Source of the DNA: Thermodesulfovibrio sp.
GTDB lineage: Bacteria; Nitrospirota; Thermodesulfovibrionia; Thermodesulfovibrionales; Thermodesulfovibrionaceae
DNA length: 20,721 nucleotides
NCBI GenBank assembly: GCA_026415595.1
Contig: JAOAGU010000008.1
Span: forward strand, 7,211 to 27,931
Direction of reading: 5' to 3'
Part shown: piece after piece, positions 1 through 7,486 of the stretch
Numbering within the stretch: position 1 is the first letter of the stretch
How the letters are laid out: every line of letters starts with the position of its first letter
Notes under the pieces: model-generated
What the model was told of the DNA's origin: nothing
The model's database searches: none
The model's input: only the letters and a program-made list of their open reading frames with translations
Translations under genes and position numbers: made by a program

Positions 1-1
1 T

Positions 2-1702
2 AGAAAACAATCTGGACACAAAACAGTATCGTGTAAGGATTGTCATCTTGGAAACGGTAGAACCCCTGATAAGGAAAAGGCTCATAAGGGTATGCTTAAG
101 CCTATTTTTGTTACGGAAGATGCAGATTATGTTGAAAGAACTGCTTTATACAGTAAAGAAGATTTTGAATTTAACAAAATAGAACCTAAGGGTGAAGATA
201 GCCTATTTGAACTTCTTCCTAAAAAAAGAGAAAGTTCTGAGACAATTCTTCATCCAAAGGTAAGAAATATTCTCTGGCATGATAGAAATCCAGAGACTTT
301 TAATTTTGATCCAAAAATTATTGAAAAAACTTGCGGGAAAAGAGGTTGTCATACTGAAGAGTTAAAGCAGTTTAACACTACAATTATGGGAATAAATTTT
401 CGTCAAAGAACAATGCGTAGCTGGCTTGAACCATATGGACCTCATAACTGCGGACCATCTTTTGCAGATTTACCACCAACAGAAGTTCTTAAAAGTGCAG
501 GATTTGATTTCACAAATACTGAAAAAATAAGAAAAGAGATAAATATCAAATTTACAAATGAAGAGGCAATAACAAAGCAAAGACTGTGTAATGTCTGTCA
601 TACAGGATGTCTTGACTGTCACTATGCACCAAGTAAAGAAAAGGGAAGTCATGCCTTTATAAAAGTGCCAGATTCATATAGCTGTATGGGAAGAGGTAGA
701 GGCAATTCAGTATGTCATACAGGTTCGGCACATTCAAGAAGAGGAGAGACTTATATTGGAGGATTTTATTCAATTCCTCAAGGAAGAAAACCAGATATTC
801 ACTTTACTAAGGGAATTCACTGTGTAGAATGCCATCATATGGGTAAAAAAGGTATGGGAGATATGCAAAGGAAGGCAAGTTGTGGTGACTGTCATATTGA
901 GATTGAAAAAGCCCATGCGAGATCAATTCATAGAAATCTTACATGCACAGCCTGTCATGTTAATGAAGCTGGGGGATATCAGATTACAGTGTGGGGAAAA
1001 GGATATATTGGAGAAAAACCCAATCCTTTCAAGAAATATTCATTATACTATGGAACTCAAAAGCCTTTGATTTTAATGAAAGATCAAAAGGGTATATGGT
1101 TTCCTGTAAAGATTTTTCCTCATAGTGTGGGTAATATAAAAAATGATGTTTCTCCAACAGGAATAAAGTATAGATGGGAAAATGGTGAGACAAGGGATAT
1201 GTATGCCATAATTGGAAGTTTTGATGGTCTTCCATCGGCAAATAAACATCTTCTTTGGCTACAGATTGAAGAAGTTGCCCATCCCTTTGGAAAAGCAAGG
1301 GATTGTAAGAGTGGTCATAAAGAAAGGCAGACTTCCATATCGACTTGGCAGTATGAGGATACGCAAGGAGCAAAGCCTTTTAAAGGAGGATATAAAATAG
1401 TTGCCGATGATAAAGGTCTCAGACTTAAAGATTTCTGGCATGGTAAAATAAAACCATTGCCAGGTTTTGAAATATCTGATTTTGCCTCTTGGATATATCT
1501 TACCGATAAATGGTTTGTTTCAGGAGATTTCAGCATAAAAGTTGATGAAGATAAATACAGAAAGTATGAGAGACTTCACGAAAAAAATCTTAAGAAGATT
1601 AAAGTTTTGGAAAAGAATAAAAATATTAAAACGCTGGAAAAATTAAAAAATATGAAAAGAATTATAATACATAATCCCGATGAAAAAGTTTTCATTCAAT
1701 AA
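2..1702 (+). CDS. Multihaem c-type cytochrome, 5' end outside the window (partial)
   Basis: Periplasmic electron-transfer protein binding several covalent haems c. The frame is open from base 2 with a CxxCH motif at 32-46, so the ATG at 92 is internal and the true start lies upstream. Further haem motifs are CNVCH (587-601), CLDCH (608-622), CVECH (821-835), CGDCH (881-895) and CTACH (944-958). Two look non-standard: CX4CH at 332-352 and CX9CH at 683-718. A CKSGH at 1304-1318 looks like a lost haem site. The C-terminal 250 or so residues have no canonical haem motif and end in a very basic, Lys-rich tail. No membrane segment is visible in this part. It converges on a Rieske/cytochrome b operon, so a role as electron partner of that complex is a reasonable inference, not shown. 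The family was not identified. Confidence 0.85.
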   Translation, partial: RKQSGHKTVSCKDCHLGNGRTPDKEKAHKGMLKPIFVTEDADYVERTALYSKEDFEFNKIEPKGEDSLFELLPKKRESSETILHPKVRNILWHDRNPETFNFDPKIIEKTCGKRGCHTEELKQFNTTIMGINFRQRTMRSWLEPYGPHNCGPSFADLPPTEVLKSAGFDFTNTEKIRKEINIKFTNEEAITKQRLCNVCHTGCLDCHYAPSKEKGSHAFIKVPDSYSCMGRGRGNSVCHTGSAHSRRGETYIGGFYSIPQGRKPDIHFTKGIHCVECHHMGKKGMGDMQRKASCGDCHIEIEKAHARSIHRNLTCTACHVNEAGGYQITVWGKGYIGEKPNPFKKYSLYYGTQKPLILMKDQKGIWFPVKIFPHSVGNIKNDVSPTGIKYRWENGETRDMYAIIGSFDGLPSANKHLLWLQIEEVAHPFGKARDCKSGHKERQTSISTWQYEDTQGAKPFKGGYKIVADDKGLRLKDFWHGKIKPLPGFEISDFASWIYLTDKWFVSGDFSIKVDEDKYRKYERLHEKNLKKIKVLEKNKNIKTLEKLKNMKRIIIHNPDEKVFIQ

Positions 1703-1812
1703 ATGCTTTACTCTTCTACACAGATTTTGCAATTTGATACAGCATAAACATTTTTAACTAAGACAATCACTATAACTACAAAAAAATAAATTTTTAATAT
1801 CCTACAAGCTTA

Positions 1813-2172
1813 TTATTGAATGGCTTCAATAATAGTAGCTATGATGAATAGAAGAAAGAATACAAGACCAATTAATGCAGTTAAGCTCCATCCTATTTTT
1901 TTCTCTAACCAAGGAATAAAAATTAAAAAGGCTATAATGCCTAAGGGCAGTAATAGTCCACCTATAAAAACTGTATCAGTAGAGAAAAATCTTAAGACCC
2001 AGAAAAGCCAAAGATAATACCACTCTGGTCTTGGTTGATAAGCAGCTAAAAAATCAATTTCTCTGCCTATTAATGGAGGAAAAACAAATGCAAGTATGAG
2101 GATAACCTCAAAGGTAAGTATTGCAAAAAATAAAATCTCTATAAGATAGTCAGGATAAAACTTTTTTTTCAT
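1813..2172 (-). CDS. Cytochrome b C-terminal subunit (subunit IV-like) of a Rieske/cyt b complex
   Basis: Small membrane protein of 119 aa with about three hydrophobic helices, corresponding to the C-terminal part of cytochrome b, or subunit IV of b6f-type complexes. The quinol-oxidation motif PEWY sits at about residues 48-51 (RPEWYYLW), which identifies it as the Qo-site half of the complex. It is shorter than plastid subunit IV (about 160 aa) and carries no haem-binding CxxCH. Its ATG overlaps the end of the upstream cytochrome b gene by 4 nt, so the two are probably translationally coupled. Last gene of the Rieske / cyt b / subunit IV operon. It should act in the cytoplasmic membrane as part of a menaquinol:cytochrome c oxidoreductase (inference from family and context). 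Confidence 0.85.
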   Translation of the reverse strand: MKKKFYPDYLIEILFFAILTFEVILILAFVFPPLIGREIDFLAAYQPRPEWYYLWLFWVLRFFSTDTVFIGGLLLPLGIIAFLIFIPWLEKKIGWSLTALIGLVFFLLFIIATIIEAIQ

Positions 2173-2813
2173 AGCGGTTTTGATATGCCAAGCTTTTTAA
2201 TCATATGAAAATGAGCCCAGAGTAGAAGCACAATTATTAATGGAAACCATAGTACATGAAAGCTGTAAAATCTTGTTAAAGTAATCCCTGTAACTTCATA
2301 ACCGCCTCTTATGATGAGTAAGATATCTTCTCCAATAATTGGAATACTTCCAGCTATATTTGTTCCAACAACAGTTGCCCAATAGGCTTTTTGATCCCAT
2401 GGAAGTAGATATCCCGTAAAACCTTCAAGCATTACAATAACGAAAGTAATTATACCAACTATCCAGTTTAACTCTCTTGGTGGGCGATAACTCTTAGTGA
2501 TAAAGACTCTTATTGAATGGATTATGATACTTACAATCAATATATTTGCTGACCATTTATGAATTCCCCTTATGAGCTTTCCAAGATAAACTTCTTCATG
2601 GATTTTTATAATACTTTGATATGCCTCCTTTTCAGATGGAACATAATGAACGGACAGGAATAGGCCTGATACAAGACAAAATAGAAAGGCAGTAAAGGCA
2701 ATACCACCAAAACAGTAAAAGTAGTTTATTCCCTCTGGTATATCTCTATCAAAAATACCTCTATGTAGTGTTTTGAGTCTAAATCTATCAAGAATCCAAT
2801 CAATGATGTTCAT
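2169..2813 (-). CDS. Cytochrome b6-like subunit of menaquinol:cytochrome c reductase
   Basis: Di-haem cytochrome b N-terminal subunit, 214 aa, four predicted transmembrane helices. The four haem b ligands are visible as His85/His99 and His186/His201; spacings of 14 and 15 match cytochrome b6 rather than mitochondrial cytochrome b. Cys34 in the FYCFGG segment matches the cysteine of plastid b6 and Firmicutes QcrB that tethers the extra haem (c-n or c-i), so that haem is probably present. Usual neighbours of the fold are also visible, such as GYLLPWDQ near residues 134-141. The gene overlaps its Rieske neighbour by 4 nt upstream and subunit IV by 4 nt downstream, giving a tight three-gene operon. 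Function in the cytoplasmic membrane follows from family membership. Confidence 0.92.
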   Translation of the reverse strand: MNIIDWILDRFRLKTLHRGIFDRDIPEGINYFYCFGGIAFTAFLFCLVSGLFLSVHYVPSEKEAYQSIIKIHEEVYLGKLIRGIHKWSANILIVSIIIHSIRVFITKSYRPPRELNWIVGIITFVIVMLEGFTGYLLPWDQKAYWATVVGTNIAGSIPIIGEDILLIIRGGYEVTGITLTRFYSFHVLWFPLIIVLLLWAHFHMIKKLGISKPL

Positions 2814-3274
2814 ATCTTTATACCCAGATAAACTTTTTCATTTTCTATTTTAACAGGAAGCCTAAGTAGGGGTTCTTTTGGTGGTCCTGCTATCACGTTG
2901 CCATTTATATCATATTTTCCACCATGACAGGGACATATGAATTCTGTAGAGTTTCTATCATAATTTACAAAACAGCCGAGATGAGTACATACAGGAGAGA
3001 GTGCAATAATAGAGCCTTCTGTTCTTACAAGAAAAACTTTGAGAGGTTTATGGAAATTTTCAGTTTCAATTTCAATTTTTTTTACGCCCTCTCGGGGGAT
3101 TTTGTCCTCTGACACATAGTAAAATTTATATTCTTTTCTCCTTGGATTAGAAGGTTTAAAGATTATTAATCCTAATATAACTAAAAAAATTGATGAAAAC
3201 GAAAATAAAAATTTCACAACCCTTTTTAAAAAAGCCCTTCTGGTTGTTTCATTAAAGTTGTTGTCAATTGACAT
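2810..3274 (-). CDS. Rieske [2Fe-2S] protein, Tat-exported
   Basis: High-potential iron-sulfur subunit of the quinol:cytochrome c oxidoreductase, 154 aa. Both Rieske boxes are intact: CTHLGC (Cys96, His98 as ligands, Cys101 for the disulfide) and CPCHG (Cys114, His117 as ligands, Cys116 for the disulfide). The N-terminus reads TRRAFLK at about residues 11-17 followed by a hydrophobic helix, a twin-arginine signal anchor that would leave the folded cluster domain in the periplasm. First gene of the operon. No Shine-Dalgarno is seen close to the ATG, but TATAAA lies 7 nt before it, so the mRNA may be nearly leaderless. Divergent from the Psr-type operon, with about 105 bp between the start codons. 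Confidence 0.93.
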   Translation of the reverse strand: MSIDNNFNETTRRAFLKRVVKFLFSFSSIFLVILGLIIFKPSNPRRKEYKFYYVSEDKIPREGVKKIEIETENFHKPLKVFLVRTEGSIIALSPVCTHLGCFVNYDRNSTEFICPCHGGKYDINGNVIAGPPKEPLLRLPVKIENEKVYLGIKI

Positions 3275-3281
3275 ATTTCAA

Positions 3282-3287
3282 TTTATA
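3282..3287 (-). promoter_or_regulatory. Candidate -10 box of the Rieske operon
   Basis: TATAAA read on the minus strand, 7 nt from the Rieske ATG. Transcription starting 7 nt after the box would begin 1 nt before the ATG. No convincing -35 hexamer is seen at 17-18 bp, so this may need an activator. The assignment is tentative and is supported mainly by the lack of a ribosome-binding site and by the same layout at other genes here. Confidence 0.35.
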
Positions 3288-3300
3288 CCCCTAACCCCTA
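3287..3300. repeat. Tandem heptamer ACCCCTA x2 in the divergent promoter region
   Basis: Two exact copies of ACCCCTA lie head to tail between the Rieske -10 and the psrA-like promoter. The position suits a shared operator for the two respiratory operons, but a chance repeat is also possible. Confidence 0.4.
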
Positions 3301-3313
3301 TATAAAAAATATA

Positions 3314-3342
3314 TTGACAAAAAAATTTTTTTTATTTAGTAT
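3314..3342 (+). promoter_or_regulatory. Sigma-70-type promoter of the psr/phs-like operon
   Basis: TTGACA (3314-3319), a 17-bp spacer and TAGTAT (3337-3342). Transcription would start near 3349, leaving a leader of about 31 nt that contains the GGGGGTGAGGG ribosome-binding region before the ATG at 3380. The -35 is a perfect consensus. Confidence 0.7.
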
Positions 3343-3379
3343 TTAACTAATAGTATAACAAATGTAAGGGGGTGAGGGT

Positions 3380-5569
3380 ATGAGTCTTACCCGAAGAGAT
3401 TTCTTAAAAATTGCAGCAGTAACTGGAGGCGCTGTAGCAGCTACTACCCCTGTTGTAAAGTCAGTCTTAGCTCTCGGGAAAAAACCTGTTTCTTTGCCTC
3501 AGTATGTTCCAACTACATGTGAAATGTGTTTTTGGCGATGCGGTGTTATTGCTAAGATAGTTGATGGCAGAGTTGTTAAGCTTGATGGCAATCCCATTCA
3601 TCCAAATTCAAGGGGTAAATTGTGTGCAAGAGGTCACGGAGGCATAGGATTACTCTATGATCCAGACAGACTGAAAACTCCATTAATTAACACAGGAGCA
3701 AGGGGAGAGGCTAAGTTCAAAAAGGCATCATGGGATGAGGCATTAGGAATAGTTGCTGAGAAAATGAAAAAAATTAAGGAAAATTATGGAGCAGAGTCAA
3801 TAGCTCTTCTTACTCATGGAACGATTTCAACATATTTTATCCATCTACTTCAGGCTTATGGTTCGCCAAATTTTGCTTTCCCATCTTTTGCACTTTGTAG
3901 AGGAGCAAGAGATGCAGCCTTTGAAATAACCTTTGGCGAGGCTGTAGGAAATCCAGAGAGACTTGATCTTCAAAACAGTAAAGTAATTGTTCTCATTGGA
4001 AGTCATCTTGGTGAGAATGCTCATAATTCGCAATGTCAGGAGTTTGCAGAGGCTGTTGGAAAAGGTGCTACTTTAATTGTATTAGACCCAAGATTTTCCA
4101 CTGCTGCAGGCAAAGCAAAATACTGGTTACCAATAAAGCCTGCGACAGATTTAGCAATTTTACTTGCATGGACAAATGTAATAATAAATGAAGGACTTTA
4201 TGATAAAGATTACGTTTTAAAATATACTTATGGCTTTGCTGAAGTTGCACAGGCAGTAAAGGAATACACACCTGATTGGGCTGAGAAAGAAACAGATATT
4301 CCTGCAAGCCTTATTGTTGAAACTGCAAAAATTCTTGGTAAAAACAAACCCCATATTTTAATACATCCGGGAAGACATACGGCTTGGTATTCTGATAATG
4401 TTCAGAGACAGCGTGCTGTTGCAATTCTTATTGCAATCCTCGGAGCCTATGGAAGGCCGGGTGGAATATATCTAAATCCAAAGAAAAAACTTGAACCTGT
4501 TTTTCTCTCAGAAAAAGACTATCCTGATCATAAACCAGCTTTAAATAAAGGTAAATATCCCTTTGCTGGAGAAGAAGGTGTAACACATGAGATTGTAAGG
4601 GCAACTATTACAGAACAGCCTTATCCAGTAAAAGCATGGTTTACAACTGGAATAAATATTATGAAAGCTATGCCTAATCAAATAGATACAATGAAAGCCA
4701 TACAAAAACTTGACCTTCTTGTAGCAGTTGATATGATGCCCTATGAAAGCGTAATCCTTGCAGACATAGTTTTTCCTGAATGCACTTATCTTGAAAGACA
4801 TGATGACCTATTTGTCCTTAAAGAAAGAGCACTTGGAGTGTCTATTCGTCAGCCTGTAGTAGAACCAATGTATGATACAAAACCTGGCTGGTGGATAGCA
4901 AAGGAACTTGGAAAAAGACTTGGCCTTTCAGAACATTTCCCTTGGAATAACTTTGAAGATTTTCTTAAGAAAAAGGCTCAAGCATGGGAAATAGATTATT
5001 CAGAACTTTCTAAAAAAGGATACATTGATTTTCCTGAGAGTGCAAAACCATATATATTATCTGGAGAGGATTATAAATTTAAAACTCATTCAGGAAAAAT
5101 AGAGCTTTATAGTAAAGAATTAAAAGAACACGGCTTTGACCCTGTTCCAAAATACACAAAACATGAGCAACCACCCGAAGGTTGGTTTAGGCTCATATAT
5201 GGAAGGTCTCCTGTCCATACATTTTCAAGAACAACAAACAATCCATCACTTTGGGAACTCATGGAAGAAAATGTAGCATGGATAAATGCAAAGATAGCAA
5301 AAAGTATAGGACTTAAACATGGAGACTACATTGTTTTAGTAAATCAGGACGGAGTGAAAAGTAATAAAGTAAAAGCCAAGGTAACGGAGAGAATAAGACC
5401 AGACTGCATATATCTTGTACATGGATTTGGCTCTACATCAAAACTTCTTCACAAAGCCTATTTAAGAGGCGCTGATGACCAACAGCTAATAACTAGATAT
5501 GCTATTGACCCTATTGGTGGGACAGTGGGAATGAGGGTGAACTTTGTGAAGATTACAAAGGAGGTATAG
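3380..5569 (+). CDS. psrA/phsA-like: Polysulfide/thiosulfate reductase-type molybdopterin catalytic subunit
   Basis: Molybdo-bis-MGD oxidoreductase of the PsrA/PhsA branch, 729 aa. It would reduce polysulfide, thiosulfate or a related sulfur compound in the periplasm with menaquinol electrons. The twin-arginine motif LTRRDFLK (residues 3-10) and a following Ala-rich hydrophobic stretch give a Tat signal. A [4Fe-4S] site is formed by Cys47, Cys50, Cys54 and Cys82. Cys173 (ALCRGARD) falls where PsrA-type enzymes have the molybdenum-ligating cysteine. The C-terminal region (about 610-729) fits the molydopterin dinucleotide-binding domain. Followed after one base by the ferredoxin subunit, then an NrfD anchor: the classic ABC layout. 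The exact substrate cannot be told from sequence alone; tetrathionate and arsenate reductases are less likely on length and motif. Confidence 0.88.
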   Translation: MSLTRRDFLKIAAVTGGAVAATTPVVKSVLALGKKPVSLPQYVPTTCEMCFWRCGVIAKIVDGRVVKLDGNPIHPNSRGKLCARGHGGIGLLYDPDRLKTPLINTGARGEAKFKKASWDEALGIVAEKMKKIKENYGAESIALLTHGTISTYFIHLLQAYGSPNFAFPSFALCRGARDAAFEITFGEAVGNPERLDLQNSKVIVLIGSHLGENAHNSQCQEFAEAVGKGATLIVLDPRFSTAAGKAKYWLPIKPATDLAILLAWTNVIINEGLYDKDYVLKYTYGFAEVAQAVKEYTPDWAEKETDIPASLIVETAKILGKNKPHILIHPGRHTAWYSDNVQRQRAVAILIAILGAYGRPGGIYLNPKKKLEPVFLSEKDYPDHKPALNKGKYPFAGEEGVTHEIVRATITEQPYPVKAWFTTGINIMKAMPNQIDTMKAIQKLDLLVAVDMMPYESVILADIVFPECTYLERHDDLFVLKERALGVSIRQPVVEPMYDTKPGWWIAKELGKRLGLSEHFPWNNFEDFLKKKAQAWEIDYSELSKKGYIDFPESAKPYILSGEDYKFKTHSGKIELYSKELKEHGFDPVPKYTKHEQPPEGWFRLIYGRSPVHTFSRTTNNPSLWELMEENVAWINAKIAKSIGLKHGDYIVLVNQDGVKSNKVKAKVTERIRPDCIYLVHGFGSTSKLLHKAYLRGADDQQLITRYAIDPIGGTVGMRVNFVKITKEV

Positions 5570-5570
5570 T

Positions 5571-6128
5571 ATGCCCAAGTATGTTATGGTGATAGATGTG
5601 GAAAAGTGCATTGGCTGTATGGCTTGTGTAATTGCCTGTAAAAAGGAAAACAATGTTCCTGAAGAGCATTTTAGAACAAGGGTTGTAGAGGAAGTAAGAG
5701 GAGAGTTCCCTCATCTTAGAATGGAACTAAGAAGTGAACTCTGTAATCACTGTGAAAATGCACCCTGCATTGATGCCTGTCCTACAAGAGCATCTCACAG
5801 GGCAAAAGATGGAACGGTTCAGATTGACAGAGTTAAATGTATAGGCTGTAAAGCCTGTATCTTAGCCTGTCCCTATGACGCAAGATATTCCCATCCAAAG
5901 GGATTTGCAGATAAATGTTCATTTTGTGACCATAGACTAAAGGAAGGTAAAAAACCAGCCTGTGTTGAAACTTGTCTTGGAAAGTCAAGAATATTTGGTG
6001 ACATTGAAGAACCAAAAAGTGAGGTAGCAGAGTTACTTAAAAAGTATGACTCCTCTGTTAGACTTGAATTTGCTGGAACACGTCCAAGAGTTTTTTATAT
6101 TAAAAAGCAATTTGCAGGAGGTCTATGA
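5571..6128 (+). CDS. psrB/phsB-like: Four-cluster ferredoxin-type electron-transfer subunit
   Basis: Electron-transfer subunit of the Psr/Phs-type complex, 185 aa, linking the membrane anchor to the molybdenum subunit. Four [4Fe-4S] sites are supplied by 16 cysteines: Cys13/16/19/23, 58/61/66/70, 90/93/96/100 and 116/119/131/135. No signal peptide, as expected for a subunit carried out by the Tat-bearing partner. The ATG follows the psrA-like stop after one base, with AAGGAGGT upstream. The end overlaps the next gene in an ATGA, indicating coupling. Confidence 0.93.
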   Translation: MPKYVMVIDVEKCIGCMACVIACKKENNVPEEHFRTRVVEEVRGEFPHLRMELRSELCNHCENAPCIDACPTRASHRAKDGTVQIDRVKCIGCKACILACPYDARYSHPKGFADKCSFCDHRLKEGKKPACVETCLGKSRIFGDIEEPKSEVAELLKKYDSSVRLEFAGTRPRVFYIKKQFAGGL

Positions 6129-7114
6129 TGACAGAGATAACAATAACAGGATTAAATGCCATAACCCATCCTTATCTGGAAGTTTGGGATTGGAGAATAG
6201 TAATATATCTATTTCTTGGTGGAGTCTCTGCTGGAATGCTTGTTATGTGCTCTATTGCCAACCTTAGAATTCCTAAACACCCTGTTGAAGAGCTTGCTCA
6301 GTGTGTGAGAGCTCCTCTTATTGCTTTTGTAATTCTTGCTGTAGGTGCCCTATTTATTATCATAGACCTTGGTAAACCTCAAAGTCTCATTTGGGGTTAT
6401 CTTACATTTCAACCTTTATCCCTCATGTCTTGGGGTACTTGGGGAGTACCTGCAGTTTTACTTGCTAATGCACTTTATATCTTAGCAGTAGTTCCTAAAG
6501 AAGATAGACATCGTCTTAGATTACCATTTCTTATTAAACTCTCAGAGAAATTAACATCTAAGATGAGAACAATTGCAAAATTGAACTTTGCACTTGGAAT
6601 TTTCTTGGGTATTTATACTGGTGTGCTTTTAAGTTCCTTTGCAGCAATTCCTTTATGGAATAATGCAACTTTACCAATACTATTTTTAGTATCTGCTCTT
6701 TCTTCAGGTGCTGCTATGATAGTAATTATAGCTAAAAAATATGAGATAAAATTTCTTTTTACTAAGATAGATATATGGCTCATCGTAGCAGAACTTATAG
6801 TCATACTTTTGTTTTTCTATGCACTTTATACATCTACAGCACCTTATAAAAAAGCAATTGAACCATTTTTCTCACTTACAAGTGAACAGTTTATTTTTGC
6901 TATGGCATTGATAGCAATCTTTTTACTTTTACCACTTGCCCTAAGAATTAAACTTGGTGAATTAAAGGAATTTGAAGGCGAATTTCATGGTGAGTTTACT
7001 AAGTCTCAAATTTTAAGGATGAATTTTGCTGCAGGACTTGTTCTTGCAGGAACTTTTATTTTAAGAGCAGCAATAGTTTATGCAGGACAGTTAACAAAGC
7101 TATCACCTTATTGA
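6125..7114 (+). CDS. psrC/phsC-like: NrfD/PsrC-type membrane anchor, quinol-binding subunit
   Basis: Polytopic membrane protein of 329 aa with about eight or nine hydrophobic helices; the N-terminal stretch EVWDWRIVIYLFLGGVSAG is typical of NrfD/PsrC proteins. It would oxidise menaquinol and pass electrons to the ferredoxin subunit. The start ATG overlaps the previous stop, and a second ATG follows at once (6128), so either Met may initiate; AGGAGG lies just upstream. Last gene of the three-gene operon; no terminator is visible directly after it, and the next gene has its own promoter. Confidence 0.92.
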   Translation: MMTEITITGLNAITHPYLEVWDWRIVIYLFLGGVSAGMLVMCSIANLRIPKHPVEELAQCVRAPLIAFVILAVGALFIIIDLGKPQSLIWGYLTFQPLSLMSWGTWGVPAVLLANALYILAVVPKEDRHRLRLPFLIKLSEKLTSKMRTIAKLNFALGIFLGIYTGVLLSSFAAIPLWNNATLPILFLVSALSSGAAMIVIIAKKYEIKFLFTKIDIWLIVAELIVILLFFYALYTSTAPYKKAIEPFFSLTSEQFIFAMALIAIFLLLPLALRIKLGELKEFEGEFHGEFTKSQILRMNFAAGLVLAGTFILRAAIVYAGQLTKLSPY

Positions 7115-7120
7115 TATAAT
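7091..7120 (+). promoter_or_regulatory. Promoter of the small exported protein gene
   Basis: TTAACA (7091-7096), an 18-bp spacer and a perfect TATAAT (7115-7120) overlapping the end of the NrfD-type gene. Start near 7127 would give a leader of about 28 nt with a strong AAAGGGGGTG ribosome-binding site. Confidence 0.65.
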
Positions 7121-7154
7121 TGAAAGGAATTCTTAAAAGAAAGGGGGTGACACT

Positions 7155-7409
7155 ATGAAGAAAGTTTTGGTAGCATTACTCATTTTAACTTTTGTTTTTG
7201 GTTTTGTCTTTTCAGCCTATGCTACAACTGTTAGCGGAACAATCACCAAGATTGATGGCAACAAAGTAACAGTCAAACAGGCTGATGGTAAAGAGGTGAC
7301 TGTAGAGCTTAAAGTAGGGGATAAAATAACAATTAAACCAGCAGCTGAAAAGGGTAAAGAAGGAGCAGCACCATCACCAAAGAAAAAGAAAGCAGTAGAG
7401 GGTTGCTAA
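7155..7409 (+). CDS. Small exported protein of unknown function
   Basis: 84-aa precursor with a clear Sec signal peptide (MKK, hydrophobic core to about residue 20, SAYA cleavage region). The mature part of about 60 aa has alternating short strand-like segments (SGTITKIDGNKVTVKQADGK, then VTVELKVGDKITIK) resembling a small beta-barrel of the DUF5666 kind, then a Lys/Pro/Ala-rich tail ending in a single Cys as the last residue. Strong ribosome-binding site (AAGGGGGTG). It has its own promoter and a strong hairpin after the stop, so it is probably an abundant monocistronic message. Its place after the Psr-type operon hints at a periplasmic role in respiration, but nothing in the sequence shows this. 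Confidence 0.8.
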   Translation: MKKVLVALLILTFVFGFVFSAYATTVSGTITKIDGNKVTVKQADGKEVTVELKVGDKITIKPAAEKGKEGAAPSPKKKKAVEGC

Positions 7410-7410
7410 A

Positions 7411-7448
7411 AAATGAAAAGGGAGGGATTTTCCCCTCCCTTTTCATTT
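7411..7448. terminator. 16-bp perfect hairpin between convergent genes
   Basis: Arms 7411-7426 and 7433-7448 pair perfectly over 16 bp (GC-rich GGGAGGG/CCCTCCC core, A/T ends) around a 6-nt loop. The A/T ends put short T runs on both strands, so it can serve as a bidirectional terminator for the small exported protein gene and for the histidine kinase gene ending at 7487. Confidence 0.8.
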
Positions 7449-7486
7449 AATGCCAATATCCAAGTTAAAATTTTTTAATTAGCAGT

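Noticed and set aside
92..94. ATG at 92 as the start of the multihaem cytochrome
   Set aside because: The frame is open to the window edge and has a CxxCH motif at 32-46, so the gene begins outside the window.
1703..1812. Terminator between the convergent cytochrome genes
   Set aside because: Only A/T-rich sequence without a convincing GC stem was seen; nothing to call.
4068..4307. Antisense open frames inside the psrA-like gene and similar ones inside other genes
   Set aside because: No ribosome-binding site, no recognisable protein features, and they lie fully opposite strongly conserved coding sequence.
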